From: an uncultured Cyclobacteriaceae bacterium
Lineage (GTDB): Bacteria; Bacteroidota; Bacteroidia; Cytophagales; Cyclobacteriaceae
Assembly: GCA_943788235.1 (NCBI GenBank)
Contig: CALSPM010000005.1
Location: 248,001-312,000 of the forward strand
Direction: 5' to 3'
Length of the DNA: 64,000 nucleotides
Shown: positions 27,160 to 35,644 of the stretch, piece after piece
Layout of the letters: every line of letters starts with the position of its first letter
Position numbering within the stretch: position 1 is the stretch's first letter
Made by a program: the position numbers and the translations under genes
Notes under the pieces: model-generated
Databases searched by the model: none
What the model was told of the DNA's origin: nothing
Seen by the model: only the letters and a program-made list of their open reading frames with translations

Positions 27160-27231
27160 ACTATACAAAATTTTGTTGAGTTAATGGAAATTTTATGGTT
27201 ATACTTTATCTTTTAAAGCAATACGTTATAA

Positions 27232-27312
27232 ATGGCAAATTTTAATATTGATGCAAAAAAGTAAACGGTCTATGACGCCATTGTTATCGGCTCTGGGATC
27301 AGTGGTTTCTAG
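27232..27312 (+). pseudogene. N-terminal relic of a GMC-family oxidoreductase
   Basis: From the ATG at 27232 the frame reads MANFNIDAKK, a TAA, then TVYDAIVIGSGISG and a TAG. The second part is the FAD-binding Rossmann start (GSGISG) of a GMC oxidoreductase, and the first part matches the usual N-terminus. Nothing of the remaining 500 or so residues follows. In related genomes such genes often sit in sugar-degradation clusters, so this is probably a deletion remnant of the rhamnosidase/sulfatase cluster. Confidence 0.75.
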
Positions 27313-27427
27313 AATTTCTACCAATTATGATTTAAATTTAATAGGCGCTCTTGACTTATAGGTAAGGAAAAGCAAGGTAATATTTATTCCCTACGTTTCT
27401 TATCATGACGTTGATAACCATAAAAAC

Positions 27428-28267
27428 ATGTATCCACTACTATCTAAAATCATACTCATTGGCTTGTTAACTTCTTCTTTCAACAATGTGTTTTCTCAAA
27501 CAGACACACTAAAACAAGACCAGATGGTAATCATTAAAATGAAAAATGGGGATGATTACAAGGGAGTTTTATTAAAACAAGGCGATGGAAGAATCCTCTT
27601 AAAGACGGTAAATGGAGAGATGAATTTGATTGCTTCAAATATACATTCATTGGAGAATTATGATTACGTGGGAAAATTTGAATTTGCCAATCCACATGAT
27701 ACAAGATATTTTTTTGGACCAACCGGAATCCCTATAAAAAAAGGGAAGGGATATTATCAAAACATACTAGTTACTACAAACTTTGTGAACTATGGTGTCA
27801 CGAAAAACATATCAATTGGTGGAGGTTTTGAATTTATCTCAACGGTCTTAGGTTCTCCAATTTGGTTTTTTACTCCTAAAGTAGGTTTTGATCTTTCTGA
27901 AAACATTCATGTCGGAGGCGGATTTATCATGGCAGGCTTTGCTGATGAAGGAACCGCAACTTTGGGATATGGGGTTTTTACCTTAGGGCAATCTGAAACA
28001 AATCTGTCTATAGGAGCGGGCTATGGCCTGATAGATCAGGAATTATCAGATTATCCAGTCATAATGATCTCTGGGACGCATAGAATTAGCAAAAGTATTG
28101 CACTGCTCTCAGAGAACTATGTAATTCCTGATAGTTTTTATTTTGGTATTCATGGCATAAGAATTCTTTCAAAGAAAAATTCTTTCGACGTTGGAGCGAT
28201 TATTATACCTGAAATCGCATCGGTTATACCTGCTTTACCATATGTCGGCTATGTCCGAGTCTTCTAA
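27428..28267 (+). CDS. Exported protein of unknown function, beta-rich
   Basis: The 279-residue protein has a signal peptide ending near NNVFSQ (about residue 24). A short N-terminal unit (about 32-75, with IIKMKNGDDYKGVLL and MNLIASNIHSL) looks like a small Sm-like barrel seen in other Bacteroidota exported proteins. The rest consists of amphipathic, glycine-rich strands (VTKNISIGGGFEF, LSENIHVGGGFIM, LSIGAGYGL), as in small outer-membrane barrels. I do not recognise a named family. Confidence 0.7.
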   Translation: MYPLLSKIILIGLLTSSFNNVFSQTDTLKQDQMVIIKMKNGDDYKGVLLKQGDGRILLKTVNGEMNLIASNIHSLENYDYVGKFEFANPHDTRYFFGPTGIPIKKGKGYYQNILVTTNFVNYGVTKNISIGGGFEFISTVLGSPIWFFTPKVGFDLSENIHVGGGFIMAGFADEGTATLGYGVFTLGQSETNLSIGAGYGLIDQELSDYPVIMISGTHRISKSIALLSENYVIPDSFYFGIHGIRILSKKNSFDVGAIIIPEIASVIPALPYVGYVRVF

Positions 28268-28492
28268 TCATAAACGATACTAATAAAAATAGACCAAATT
28301 AAAGTGCTCGTTGATTTAAGTCTTTACTCATATCCTTCTCCTACTTTTTTGGCTGAATTACATAGGTCCTCACTATAAAACCCAAATAAAAGAGATTGAG
28401 AAAAAAACATGGAAGTCACGTTGCAGCCTAGTCGCCTAATATAAATTTATCCTATCCTGTTCTATAGCTTATCAGATCTGATACTAGCTATT
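28268..28492. other. Intergenic stretch with a long palindrome
   Basis: No gene is visible. TATCAGATCTGATA (28470-28483) is a perfect 14-base palindrome flanked by AGCT on each side. It lies just after the stop codon of the minus-strand relic and may be its old terminator stem or a protein-binding site. Confidence 0.4.
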
Positions 28493-28660
28493 TCAAATTA
28501 ACTTTTTGTCCATTTCTTCCATTGGTTTAAAATCTACATCTAAATAACTACCACTGGCATTGTTATTCGAAACTATTTGGGGTTTCTCTTTAATAATCTC
28601 AATAGAGTTTCGATGAATGTATCCTGCAAAAATGTCTAATGGATTGCTCTCCTCATAAAC
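28493..28660 (-). pseudogene. C-terminal relic of an unidentified protein gene
   Basis: The minus strand has an open frame without a usable start, reading VYEESNPLDIFAGYIHRN and ending in MEEMDKKLI and TGA (28493-28495). A TAA at 28661-28663 precedes it in frame, and the same frame further upstream reads SDVSDHAQTKLNFNK, with GNPNWGAATNRNFALEKRR in another frame at about 28700-28760. The pieces look like one gene with several lesions. I could not name the family. Confidence 0.5.
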
Positions 28661-28805
28661 TTACTTGTTAAAATTAAGTTTGGTCTGAGCATGGTCACTT
28701 ACGTCGCTTTTCCAAAGCGAAATTACGATTGGTAGCTGCTCCCCAATTCGGGTTTCCACAAACAAAAGAAATATGGAGCATACGTAGGAATATTAGCCCA
28801 TAAAT

Positions 28806-29771
28806 TCACAGTCCCTCAGCGAACTCCTTAGCAAAGTACGTCAAGATAATGTCGGCCCCTGCACGTTTGATAGCGGTCAAGGATTCTTGCATGGCCCGCT
28901 CACCGTCTAACCACCCATTTTGTACGGCCGCCTTGACCATGGCATATTCTCCAGACACATTATAGGCCGCAATAGGAAGGGGGAAATTTTCTTTGAGATC
29001 ACTGATGATGTCCAGATAAGCCAAGGCAGGTTTAACCATCAATATATCTGCCCCCTCTTTATAATCAAGTTGCGCTTCCACCAAGGCTTCCGTACGGTTT
29101 GCAGGGTCCATTTGATAGGTTTTTTTATCTCCAAATTTGGGCGCTGAATCCAGCGCATCACGAAAAGGTCCGTAAAAAGCACTGGCATACTTGGCCGTAT
29201 AGGACATAATCCCTACTTCCTCGAAACCCTGCTGATCGAGCAGTTCACGCAAATAGCCTACCCGACCATCCATCATATCAGAAGGACCGATCATATCGAT
29301 CCCCGTTGCTGCCTGTGCAAGTGCCATTTTTCCCAAAATTTCTAATGTTGCATCGTTGAGCACTTTACCCTCCTTCACCAGGCCATCATGTCCGTCACTA
29401 CTATAGGGATCCATGGCAATATCAGTGATGATATGGGATTCAGGTAACTTTGCTTTAATTTCTTTAAGTGTCCTTAAATAAAAGGAATTTTTGTGATACC
29501 CAGCACTGGCCTCTGGATTTTTATCCTTTTCTACAACCACCGGAAACACATCAAAGGACTTGATGCCCAAACCCATACAGTATTCAATCTCTTTGAGCAT
29601 TAGGTCTGAAGTCAGACGATAAATACCCGGCATGGATGCCACCTCTTGTTTCTGATTATACCCTTCTATGAGGAATAAGGGAAATACCAGATCATCAGTG
29701 GTGACCTGTGTTTGTCGTGTCAGGGATCTGATGCCTTCAGTCTTACGGTTTCTTCTAGGTCTTCGGAGCAT
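28806..29771 (-). CDS. hemB: Delta-aminolevulinic acid dehydratase (porphobilinogen synthase)
   Basis: The 321-residue enzyme condenses two 5-aminolevulinate molecules to porphobilinogen in haem synthesis. Both active-site lysines are visible: Lys194 in SYTAKYASAFYGPFRDA and Lys247 (Schiff base) in ILMVKPALAYLD. The metal-site region reads DIAMDPYSSDGHDG without the three cysteines of zinc enzymes, which points to the magnesium-dependent type. The frame is open for 66 more codons upstream, but the family starts at MLRRPRRNRK, and the extension overlaps the TauE gene. Confidence 0.95.
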   Translation of the reverse strand: MLRRPRRNRKTEGIRSLTRQTQVTTDDLVFPLFLIEGYNQKQEVASMPGIYRLTSDLMLKEIEYCMGLGIKSFDVFPVVVEKDKNPEASAGYHKNSFYLRTLKEIKAKLPESHIITDIAMDPYSSDGHDGLVKEGKVLNDATLEILGKMALAQAATGIDMIGPSDMMDGRVGYLRELLDQQGFEEVGIMSYTAKYASAFYGPFRDALDSAPKFGDKKTYQMDPANRTEALVEAQLDYKEGADILMVKPALAYLDIISDLKENFPLPIAAYNVSGEYAMVKAAVQNGWLDGERAMQESLTAIKRAGADIILTYFAKEFAEGL

Positions 29772-29809
29772 AGTTGTAAAGATAATTAATCGATTGAGTT
29801 GAGCATAAA

Positions 29810-30568
29810 TTATGATTGAAACATCATAAATAAGGCTGCAACAATGGTCATCGCTAGAATAAATCGACGATAAATTTGCTCTGGAATGCGTTTGACTATC
29901 TGAATTCCCAAAAAAGCGCCTAAGGCAATAAATGGCAATACCAATAAATCCAAAAATAGCGAGTCCCATGTGATGGTTTCCCAGCTGTATACATGGAAAG
30001 GTACCTTAACTAGATTGATGATCAAAAAAAACCAAGCTGCAGTACCAATAAATTCGTTTTTTAATAGGTTCAAAGACAATAAATAAATGGCCATGACGGA
30101 ACCAGCCAAATTACCTACCATGGTAGTAAATCCCCCAGCTATTCCCAATCCAGCATTAAATGGCCAGTTTTGAGAGGTCACTTGGCTTTGCTGCTTCTCA
30201 TTCCACAACATGATCCCAACACTCAAAAAAATAATACCCGCCATTATTTGGCGAAAAATAGCATCATTGATAAATATCCCTAAATAGGTTCCCAATAAAA
30301 CCCCTACAAAAGCAAAAGGAAGCACCCGCTTCAAATGCTTCCATTGGGCATCAGCATCGTAATGATAAACGGCCATCAAATCTCCTAAAATAAGAATCGG
30401 CAACATGAGACCACTGGAAGCGCGCCCTCCAAAAACAATGGCTAACAATGGTACAGCTATCATACCGGTCCCGTGAAGCCCTGTTTTGGCCATCCCAACG
30501 AAAACACCAACGAACGCCATAATGATCACTTGTTGGTAAGTCAGGGTGAAGTTAAAAAGGTCCATCAT
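29810..30568 (-). CDS. TauE/SafE-family membrane transporter (sulfite/organosulfonate exporter type)
   Basis: The 252-residue protein has about eight membrane helices and the TauE/SafE duplication pattern: an N-terminal GVFVGMAKTGLHGTG element and a later GIAGGFTTMVGNLAG element. The family exports anions such as sulfite or sulfoacetate, though the substrate here is not determined. It lies between rocD and hemB on the same strand with gaps of 74 and 38 bases, so co-transcription is possible; with sulfatases 3 kb away, a role in sulfur handling is conceivable but unproven. Confidence 0.88.
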   Translation of the reverse strand: MMDLFNFTLTYQQVIIMAFVGVFVGMAKTGLHGTGMIAVPLLAIVFGGRASSGLMLPILILGDLMAVYHYDADAQWKHLKRVLPFAFVGVLLGTYLGIFINDAIFRQIMAGIIFLSVGIMLWNEKQQSQVTSQNWPFNAGLGIAGGFTTMVGNLAGSVMAIYLLSLNLLKNEFIGTAAWFFLIINLVKVPFHVYSWETITWDSLFLDLLVLPFIALGAFLGIQIVKRIPEQIYRRFILAMTIVAALFMMFQS

Positions 30569-30642
30569 GTGCTAAAACGTATTTAATTAACATGTAAACA
30601 CCCTCTATTTATGGGCCTTAATACGCTTATAATCTGGAAAAT

Positions 30643-31884
30643 TTAACCGAAATTAAAATTTGTAATTGTCTGCTTAATAATCTCTAAACAATGACTTAAT
30701 TCGCCCTCGGTGATAACCAGCGGAGGTGCAAACCGAATAATATTACCATGCGTAGGTTTGGCCAATAATCCATTTTCTTTCAGGGCTAGACAAATATCCC
30801 ATGCCGTAGTACTCTCTGCCGTATCATTAATCACCAAAGCGTTGAGCAACCCTTTGCCTCGAACCGTTTGAACCATTTCATGGGCCCCCATAAAATCGGT
30901 TAATTCCTTACGAAATAGATCTCCGAGTACTTGAGACTTTTTGGCTAGATTTTCATCCACCACAATTTCTAAAGCGGATTGTGCCACTTTGCAAGCCAAA
31001 GGATTACCTCCATAAGTGGAACCATGTTCTCCAGGTTTGATGGTCAGCATTACCTCATCGTCGGCCAAGATAGCGGATACAGGAAGTACGCCTCCCGAAA
31101 TGGCTTTTCCCAATATCAAAATATCTGGCCTTGCATCTTCATAATCACAAGCCAACATTTTACCTGTCCTGGCAATACCCGTTTGTACCTCATCCGCGAT
31201 GAATAAGACGTTGTACTGAGTACACAAGCCCCGAACACCTGCAAGGTAACCCTCATCGGGTACCACAACGCCAGCCTCTCCCTGAATGGGCTCCACCATA
31301 AAAGCGGCTACCGTTGGATCTTGAAGCTTTTGTTTAAGCGCTTGGAGATCATTATAAGGAATAAGTTCATAGCCGGGCATGTAAGGGCCGAATCCCTTGT
31401 AAGACACGGGATCATCTGAGCTGCTGATCGCCGCCAGCGTACGCCCCCAAAAATTACCCTTTGCGAAGATAATCTTGGCTTGATTTTCGGGAATACCTTT
31501 ATGTTCATATCCCCACTTTCTCGCCAACTTATTGGCAGTCTCTCCTCCCTCTACACCTGTATTCATGGGTAACACTTTATCGTAGCCAAATAACGTGGTA
31601 ATGAATTGCTCGTATTTGCCAAGAACATCGTTGTGAAATGCGCGCGACGTTAAGGTCAACCGCGACGCCTGATCTGTCAATGCTTTTAAAATTTTTGGAT
31701 GACAATGGCCTTGATTCACGGCCGAGTAAGCTGATAGGAAATCAAAATATTCTTTACCTTCCACATCCCAAACCTTGGCTCCAAGCCCTTTGGCCAAAAC
31801 TACAGGTAAAGGATGGTAATTGTGCGCCCCGTGCTGGGCCTCAAGACGCATAAGCTCTTCACTCTTCGTTGTACTTTCTATCAT
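30643..31884 (-). CDS. rocD: Ornithine aminotransferase
   Basis: The 413-residue PLP enzyme transfers the delta-amino group of ornithine to 2-oxoglutarate, giving glutamate semialdehyde. The PLP lysine is Lys260 in [10 protein letters not shown], with [15 protein letters not shown] before it and [11 protein letters not shown] after it. [19 protein letters not shown] near residues 108-126 is typical of ornithine aminotransferase rather than acetylornithine aminotransferase. It is the first gene of a probable rocD-tauE-hemB run. Confidence 0.93.
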   Translation of the reverse strand: MIESTTKSEELMRLEAQHGAHNYHPLPVVLAKGLGAKVWDVEGKEYFDFLSAYSAVNQGHCHPKILKALTDQASRLTLTSRAFHNDVLGKYEQFITTLFGYDKVLPMNTGVEGGETANKLARKWGYEHKGIPENQAKIIFAKGNFWGRTLAAISSSDDPVSYKGFGPYMPGYELIPYNDLQALKQKLQDPTVAAFMVEPIQGEAGVVVPDEGYLAGVRGLCTQYNVLFIADEVQTGIARTGKMLACDYEDARPDILILGKAISGGVLPVSAILADDEVMLTIKPGEHGSTYGGNPLACKVAQSALEIVVDENLAKKSQVLGDLFRKELTDFMGAHEMVQTVRGKGLLNALVINDTAESTTAWDICLALKENGLLAKPTHGNIIRFAPPLVITEGELSHCLEIIKQTITNFNFG

Positions 31885-31958
31885 AAATTCTCATCTTTGT
31901 TTGCGGAACTAAACCATTTGCTCCGCGGTTACAACAAAATTACTAGATTTATAAGAAC

Positions 31959-32120
31959 TTGACATCAAATAAAGGAAAGAAGGCAGAAACCCCTCCCTTA
32001 GAAAAGACAGATTATTATTTTAACAAAGAAGGGCTCATAGTATTTACCGCTTTATACCATCTCAAACGGGGGTTTTGCTGTGTCTCTGGATGCAAAAATT
32101 GCCCTTATCAAACAAAATAA
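31959..32120 (+). CDS. DUF5522-family small protein
   Basis: A short open frame of 53 codons reads KTDYYFNKEGLIVFTALYHL, then KRGFCC-VSGCKNCPY close to its end, and stops at TAA 32118-32120. The cysteine pattern CC-x3-C-x2-CPY and the preceding YHLKRG are the signature of DUF5522 proteins, small Bacteroidota proteins that probably bind a metal or cluster. The start is uncertain: no ATG exists, TTG 31959 is the first candidate after an in-frame TAG, and later non-ATG starts are possible. The gene lies just upstream of the rpmB promoter. Confidence 0.7.
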   Translation: MTSNKGKKAETPPLEKTDYYFNKEGLIVFTALYHLKRGFCCVSGCKNCPYQTK

Positions 32121-32142
32121 ATTAAAAATGAGGGCTCAGCAT

Positions 32143-32172
32143 TTGGTAATAAAACAATTATGGTGATATTTG
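32143..32172 (+). promoter_or_regulatory. Promoter of the rpmB operon (Bacteroidota type)
   Basis: A TTG at 32143-32145 is followed after exactly 19 bases by GATATTTG (32165-32172), one mismatch from the Bacteroidota -7 consensus TAnnTTTG. It lies about 30 bases upstream of the rpmB start codon. Confidence 0.6.
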
Positions 32173-32200
32173 CAGTCCGTTTTCAAAAAGCGTAGAAATT

Positions 32201-32440
32201 ATGTCAAAAGTTTGTGATGTTACAGGTAAGAGAGCAAAAAGCGGGAATAATGTTTCTAAGGCCAATAACAAGACTAAAAGAAAATTCTTCCCCAATCTGC
32301 ATAAGAAAAGATTTTACATCCCTGAGCAGGATACATGGATCACATTAAAAGTTTCATCAACGGCGCTACGTACCATCAACAAGAATGGTATCAATGCTGT
32401 GCTTAGAAAAGCAAGGGCTAACGGTAACACATTAGTATAA
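32201..32440 (+). CDS. rpmB: Ribosomal protein bL28
   Basis: The 79-residue protein begins [20 protein letters not shown], the typical L28 start, with TKRKFFPNL and the C-terminal IDxxGI-like region ([16 protein letters not shown]). It is a structural protein of the large ribosomal subunit. The family's zinc cysteines are reduced to Cys5 here. It is the first gene of the conserved rpmB-rpmG-DUF4295 operon. Confidence 0.97.
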   Translation: MSKVCDVTGKRAKSGNNVSKANNKTKRKFFPNLHKKRFYIPEQDTWITLKVSSTALRTINKNGINAVLRKARANGNTLV

Positions 32441-32451
32441 TAGATAAGAAA

Positions 32452-32634
32452 ATGGCCAAAAAAGGTAATAGAATACAAGTAATCATGGAGTGTACAGAGC
32501 ACAAAGCCACGGGCAAGCCCGGCACCTCTCGCTACATCACTACCAAAAATAGGAAAAACACTCCTGAAAGATTGGAGATGAAAAAATATAATCCCATTCT
32601 AAGAAAACAAACTATTCATAAAGAAATTAAATAG
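32452..32634 (+). CDS. rpmG: Ribosomal protein bL33
   Basis: The 60-residue protein has the L33 pattern [28 protein letters not shown] and LELKKYNP-like end. Only one cysteine remains, so it is the zinc-free form. It lies 11 bases after rpmB and two bases before the DUF4295 gene. Confidence 0.97.
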   Translation: MAKKGNRIQVIMECTEHKATGKPGTSRYITTKNRKNTPERLEMKKYNPILRKQTIHKEIK

Positions 32635-32636
32635 TC

Positions 32637-32786
32637 ATGGCAAAGAAAGTAGTAGCAACGCTAAAGCAACCGGGAGGTGCAAAATTCGCTAAAGTCATTA
32701 GAACTGTAAAAACTGCAAGTGGTTCTTACTCTTTTAAAGAAGAAATGGTTGCAGAGGCAGACGTAAAAAAGGCATTGGCTAAATAA
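32637..32786 (+). CDS. DUF4295-family ribosome-associated small protein
   Basis: The 49-residue basic protein starts MAKKVVATLKQPGGAKFAKV and ends VKKALAK. DUF4295 proteins are found next to rpmB and rpmG throughout Bacteroidota, and this position and charge suggest a small ribosomal component, although that is inference. The ATG at 32637 is only two bases after the rpmG stop codon. Confidence 0.9.
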   Translation: MAKKVVATLKQPGGAKFAKVIRTVKTASGSYSFKEEMVAEADVKKALAK

Positions 32787-32811
32787 TTACGCCAACTTTT
32801 TGTAAAAAATA

Positions 32812-32840
32812 GGTCGACCAACAAAGTCGACTTTTTTTTT
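32812..32840 (+). terminator. Rho-independent terminator after rpmB-rpmG-DUF4295
   Basis: GTCGAC (32813-32818) and GTCGAC (32826-32831) pair around a seven-base loop, extended by a G-T wobble, and are followed directly by a run of nine T. It separates the ribosomal operon from ftsY. Confidence 0.88.
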
Positions 32841-32876
32841 AAATTCTATCGAAAAGTTCGCAAACTGAATTTTGAT

Positions 32877-33830
32877 ATGGGATTATTTGATGTTTTTTCA
32901 AAAAAGAAAAAAGAAAATTTAGAAAAAGGTTTAGAAAAGTCAAAAGAAAGCTTTCTAAACAAGCTGAGCAAAGCCGTCATCGGTAAATCTAGCATCGATG
33001 ATACGGTGCTCGATGATCTGGAAGAAGTACTCATCAATTCTGATGTAGGTATCGAAACAACCCTAAAAATCATTGCTAAGATTGAAGCGCGCGTAGCCAA
33101 AGATAAATATGTGTCTACTTCCGAACTTAACGAAATCTTAAGGGCTGAAATTGCGAGTTTACTTACAGAAAATAATACGACTGATCTCGATTCTTTTGAA
33201 ATCTCCAAAGTAGAAGGCCCCTTTGTGATTTTGGTCGTTGGCGTAAATGGTGTGGGTAAAACCACCACCATCGGAAAACTAGCGGCTCAGCTGAAATCCA
33301 TAGATAAAAAAGTTATTTTAGGTGCCGCAGATACCTTTCGCGCCGCCGCTGTGGATCAGCTTATTTTATGGGGTGAACGGGTAGGCGTACCCGTCGTTTC
33401 TAAAGGCATGCATACTGATCCGGCTGCCGTAGCCTATGAAGCGGTCAAACAGGCCAAGGAAGAAGGTGCAGATGTCGTAATCATCGATACTGCAGGCAGG
33501 TTACATACCAAGGTAAATCTCATGAACGAATTGGGTAAGATTAAGAATGTTATTAAGAAGTTTGTTCCCGAAGCTCCCCATGAGGTCCTATTGGTTTTGG
33601 ACGGCAGTACCGGTCAAAATGCTTTTGTTCAAGCGACAGAATTTACCAAAGCAACGGAGGTAAGTGCCCTAGCCGTGACCAAATTGGACGGTACCGCCAA
33701 AGGGGGTGTCGTTATAGGTATTTCTGACCAATTTAAAATCCCTGTAAAATACATTGGTGTCGGAGAAGGAATAGAGCACCTACAGGTATTCAATAAAAAA
33801 ACTTTTGTAGATGCATTTTTTGAGAAATAA
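32877..33830 (+). CDS. ftsY: Signal recognition particle receptor FtsY
   Basis: The 317-residue GTPase has the NG domain only: the helical N domain (about 25-100), the P-loop GVNGVGKTT (122-130), DTFRAAA, DTAGRLHTK, TKLDGTAKGG and GVGEGIEHLQVF. The acidic A domain of E. coli FtsY is absent, as usual in this phylum; a lysine-rich N-terminus (MGLFDVFSKKKKEN) probably contacts the membrane. It docks ribosome-SRP complexes at the inner membrane. Confidence 0.96.
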   Translation: MGLFDVFSKKKKENLEKGLEKSKESFLNKLSKAVIGKSSIDDTVLDDLEEVLINSDVGIETTLKIIAKIEARVAKDKYVSTSELNEILRAEIASLLTENNTTDLDSFEISKVEGPFVILVVGVNGVGKTTTIGKLAAQLKSIDKKVILGAADTFRAAAVDQLILWGERVGVPVVSKGMHTDPAAVAYEAVKQAKEEGADVVIIDTAGRLHTKVNLMNELGKIKNVIKKFVPEAPHEVLLVLDGSTGQNAFVQATEFTKATEVSALAVTKLDGTAKGGVVIGISDQFKIPVKYIGVGEGIEHLQVFNKKTFVDAFFEK

Positions 33831-33923
33831 TCAGCTACCCCACTGACCCCTTATCTAAACTTTTAACCCTAATTTGCTTGTTTACGAACCACAAAAATCG
33901 CTTCTTTTTTATTTGAGAGAGTC

Positions 33924-34556
33924 TTATTTATTACTTAACGAATCAGGTGTATTTACAATTACATAGCTTTCTGGCATTAAATTGAAGTATAGGGTCCCAA
34001 AATCTCGAATTACGGTTACCTCAGTACAGATCCCATTTTCATATCGATAATAGTTCTCTCCTTGCGGTGATGTCAATAGGTAATAATGAGGGTTGATTTC
34101 TTTAAAATTCAAATAAGTCGCAAAATGTTGAGAAAATACCGGCTGCCTATCTTTTGGTTCTTCAAAATGAATTTTAGCGGCAGAATACTTAATTGTTTCA
34201 AAGGATATACGTTGGAGAATATCTTCAGACCTTAGTACATAACCCTCCTCTTTCTTGACAATATCATAGGTAATTTTCTTAGACCCATTCAAACTACTAA
34301 ACCCATGGCCTCGCATCAAGATACCTTGCTCGAAAGTCTCTTGCAACAAGTATTTGATCTCCAACTCTATGAGAATTTTATACCTCACCTCAGTTATGTT
34401 TTCATAGATCACTTCACTCAAAGAACTAACCCGACTGACCGTCATGGTACCTATTTCCTTCTTTGACTTAAATACTTGATATCTCAGCAGTTGTGCTTGA
34501 CCCAGCGATGAGCAAAGCATAAGAAAAAAAATAACAGAAATCTTCAAAGCCAACAA
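33924..34556 (-). CDS. DUF6134-like exported protein
   Basis: The 210-residue protein has a signal peptide ending near LGQAQ (about residue 22) and then a beta-rich domain beginning LRYQVFKSKKEIGTMTVSR, which resembles DUF6134 (a lipocalin-like or LolA-like strand pattern). The function is unknown. The start codon is TTG at 34556; no ATG lies before the signal peptide. It follows gldB by 66 bases on the same strand. Confidence 0.65.
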   Translation of the reverse strand: MLALKISVIFFLMLCSSLGQAQLLRYQVFKSKKEIGTMTVSRVSSLSEVIYENITEVRYKILIELEIKYLLQETFEQGILMRGHGFSSLNGSKKITYDIVKKEEGYVLRSEDILQRISFETIKYSAAKIHFEEPKDRQPVFSQHFATYLNFKEINPHYYLLTSPQGENYYRYENGICTEVTVIRDFGTLYFNLMPESYVIVNTPDSLSNK

Positions 34557-34622
34557 TCAAGGGTTAAATAGAATATAAAGTTGATCAATTTAAAACTATT
34601 TTTTGGATTTTTTAAAGGAATA

Positions 34623-35609
34623 TTAACGCCTATTCTTGGGCTTATATTTGCTTTGTGCAAAAATTTCATGATGATTGCGATTGGTCATCAATTCTTGCAT
34701 GGTGCTGCCGGTCTCATCCATATACTGTTTTACAATTTGCCATCCAATCCAAGCACCAACTCTTCCAGGGCATTCGTCGCCCAACTCTATCGTTTTTGGC
34801 CGTTCTCCCAGCATTTTTTTCTTAGTGAATTCATCTGTCACATAGAGCCATTCCTCTTCGATAATCCGAGACCAAATCAATTCTTGGTAGGCGTATACAT
34901 CTAGAATTTCCTTTGCTGTAAACCCTAAAATCAAATCATCCGGCGTGCAGGGCATGATGCTTCCTAGCAAATAATAAATCTTTCCATAATCAATCATTTC
35001 AGACAATAACGTCTCTTCATCTCCACTTGAACAATAATCGGCAATGAAAAATTTCAGGATGGTTGGAGTCATATACTTGGGCTCATACCTTCTTAAGATA
35101 TACTGTGGAACTTCTTTGGGCCGATAAGACGCTTTCTCCCCAATAAAAAAATCTAGGCCAATAATTATGAGATCCTTAGAAATGGCTAAATCATTATACA
35201 ATCCACTCACCATGGTTTGAACTTTGGGAACTGTCATCTCAGGAAAATAATATTTCAACCACCCTAAAGAAATATTCATTGTTTTTTCAAACAGGGGCTG
35301 ATCAAAGGCCTCATTCGCCTCGACGTACAGGGTGTCTATAAACTCGTTTTGGACCAATTCAAAAATACGTTCAGCCAATATTTTTTCATCGGGATACTCA
35401 TTGAGATGAAACATCCGTGCCGCCATTGGCTGATGGATTTGAAGAAATGTTTCTACATCCCTGACCTCTTGAGCCCTAAATAAATTTTTTTCAAGCCTAT
35501 TTACTTCAATTTCTATCGTCGCAGGCTTTCCCTCGGGATGGGAACGACAGGGGTCTTCACTACATCCATTTAATAAAAGAGAAACAAAGAGTAGACATAA
35601 TATCCTCAT
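34623..35609 (-). CDS. gldB: Gliding motility lipoprotein GldB
   Basis: The 328-residue protein has a lipobox (LLLNGC, Cys16). The body matches GldB: IEVNRLEKNLF, YFPEMTVPKVQTMVSGLYND, IIGLDFFIG and the C-terminal ECPGRVGAWIGWQIVKQYM. GldB is required for gliding in Flavobacterium and is part of the gliding/type IX secretion gene set. Its start is 35 bases from that of the divergent PorT-like gene. Confidence 0.93.
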   Translation of the reverse strand: MRILCLLFVSLLLNGCSEDPCRSHPEGKPATIEIEVNRLEKNLFRAQEVRDVETFLQIHQPMAARMFHLNEYPDEKILAERIFELVQNEFIDTLYVEANEAFDQPLFEKTMNISLGWLKYYFPEMTVPKVQTMVSGLYNDLAISKDLIIIGLDFFIGEKASYRPKEVPQYILRRYEPKYMTPTILKFFIADYCSSGDEETLLSEMIDYGKIYYLLGSIMPCTPDDLILGFTAKEILDVYAYQELIWSRIIEEEWLYVTDEFTKKKMLGERPKTIELGDECPGRVGAWIGWQIVKQYMDETGSTMQELMTNRNHHEIFAQSKYKPKNRR

Positions 35610-35615
35610 AAATAC

Positions 35616-35623
35616 TATTTTTG
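35616..35623 (+). promoter_or_regulatory. Possible -7 element for the PorT-like gene
   Basis: TATTTTTG matches TAnnTTTG exactly and lies 21 bases before the ATG at 35645. No TTG is found at the expected -33 distance, so the call is weak. Confidence 0.35.
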
Positions 35624-35644
35624 TAGAAAATTAACATAATTTCG

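Noticed and set aside
29772-29969. Upstream extension of the hemB open frame by 66 codons
   Set aside because: The extension overlaps the TauE gene and does not look like a HemB N-terminus; MLRRPRRNRK is the family start.
32846-33271. 141-codon open frame opposite ftsY
   Set aside because: It is the antisense shadow of the ftsY N-terminal half, low in complexity (Ser, Phe, Leu), with no family pattern.
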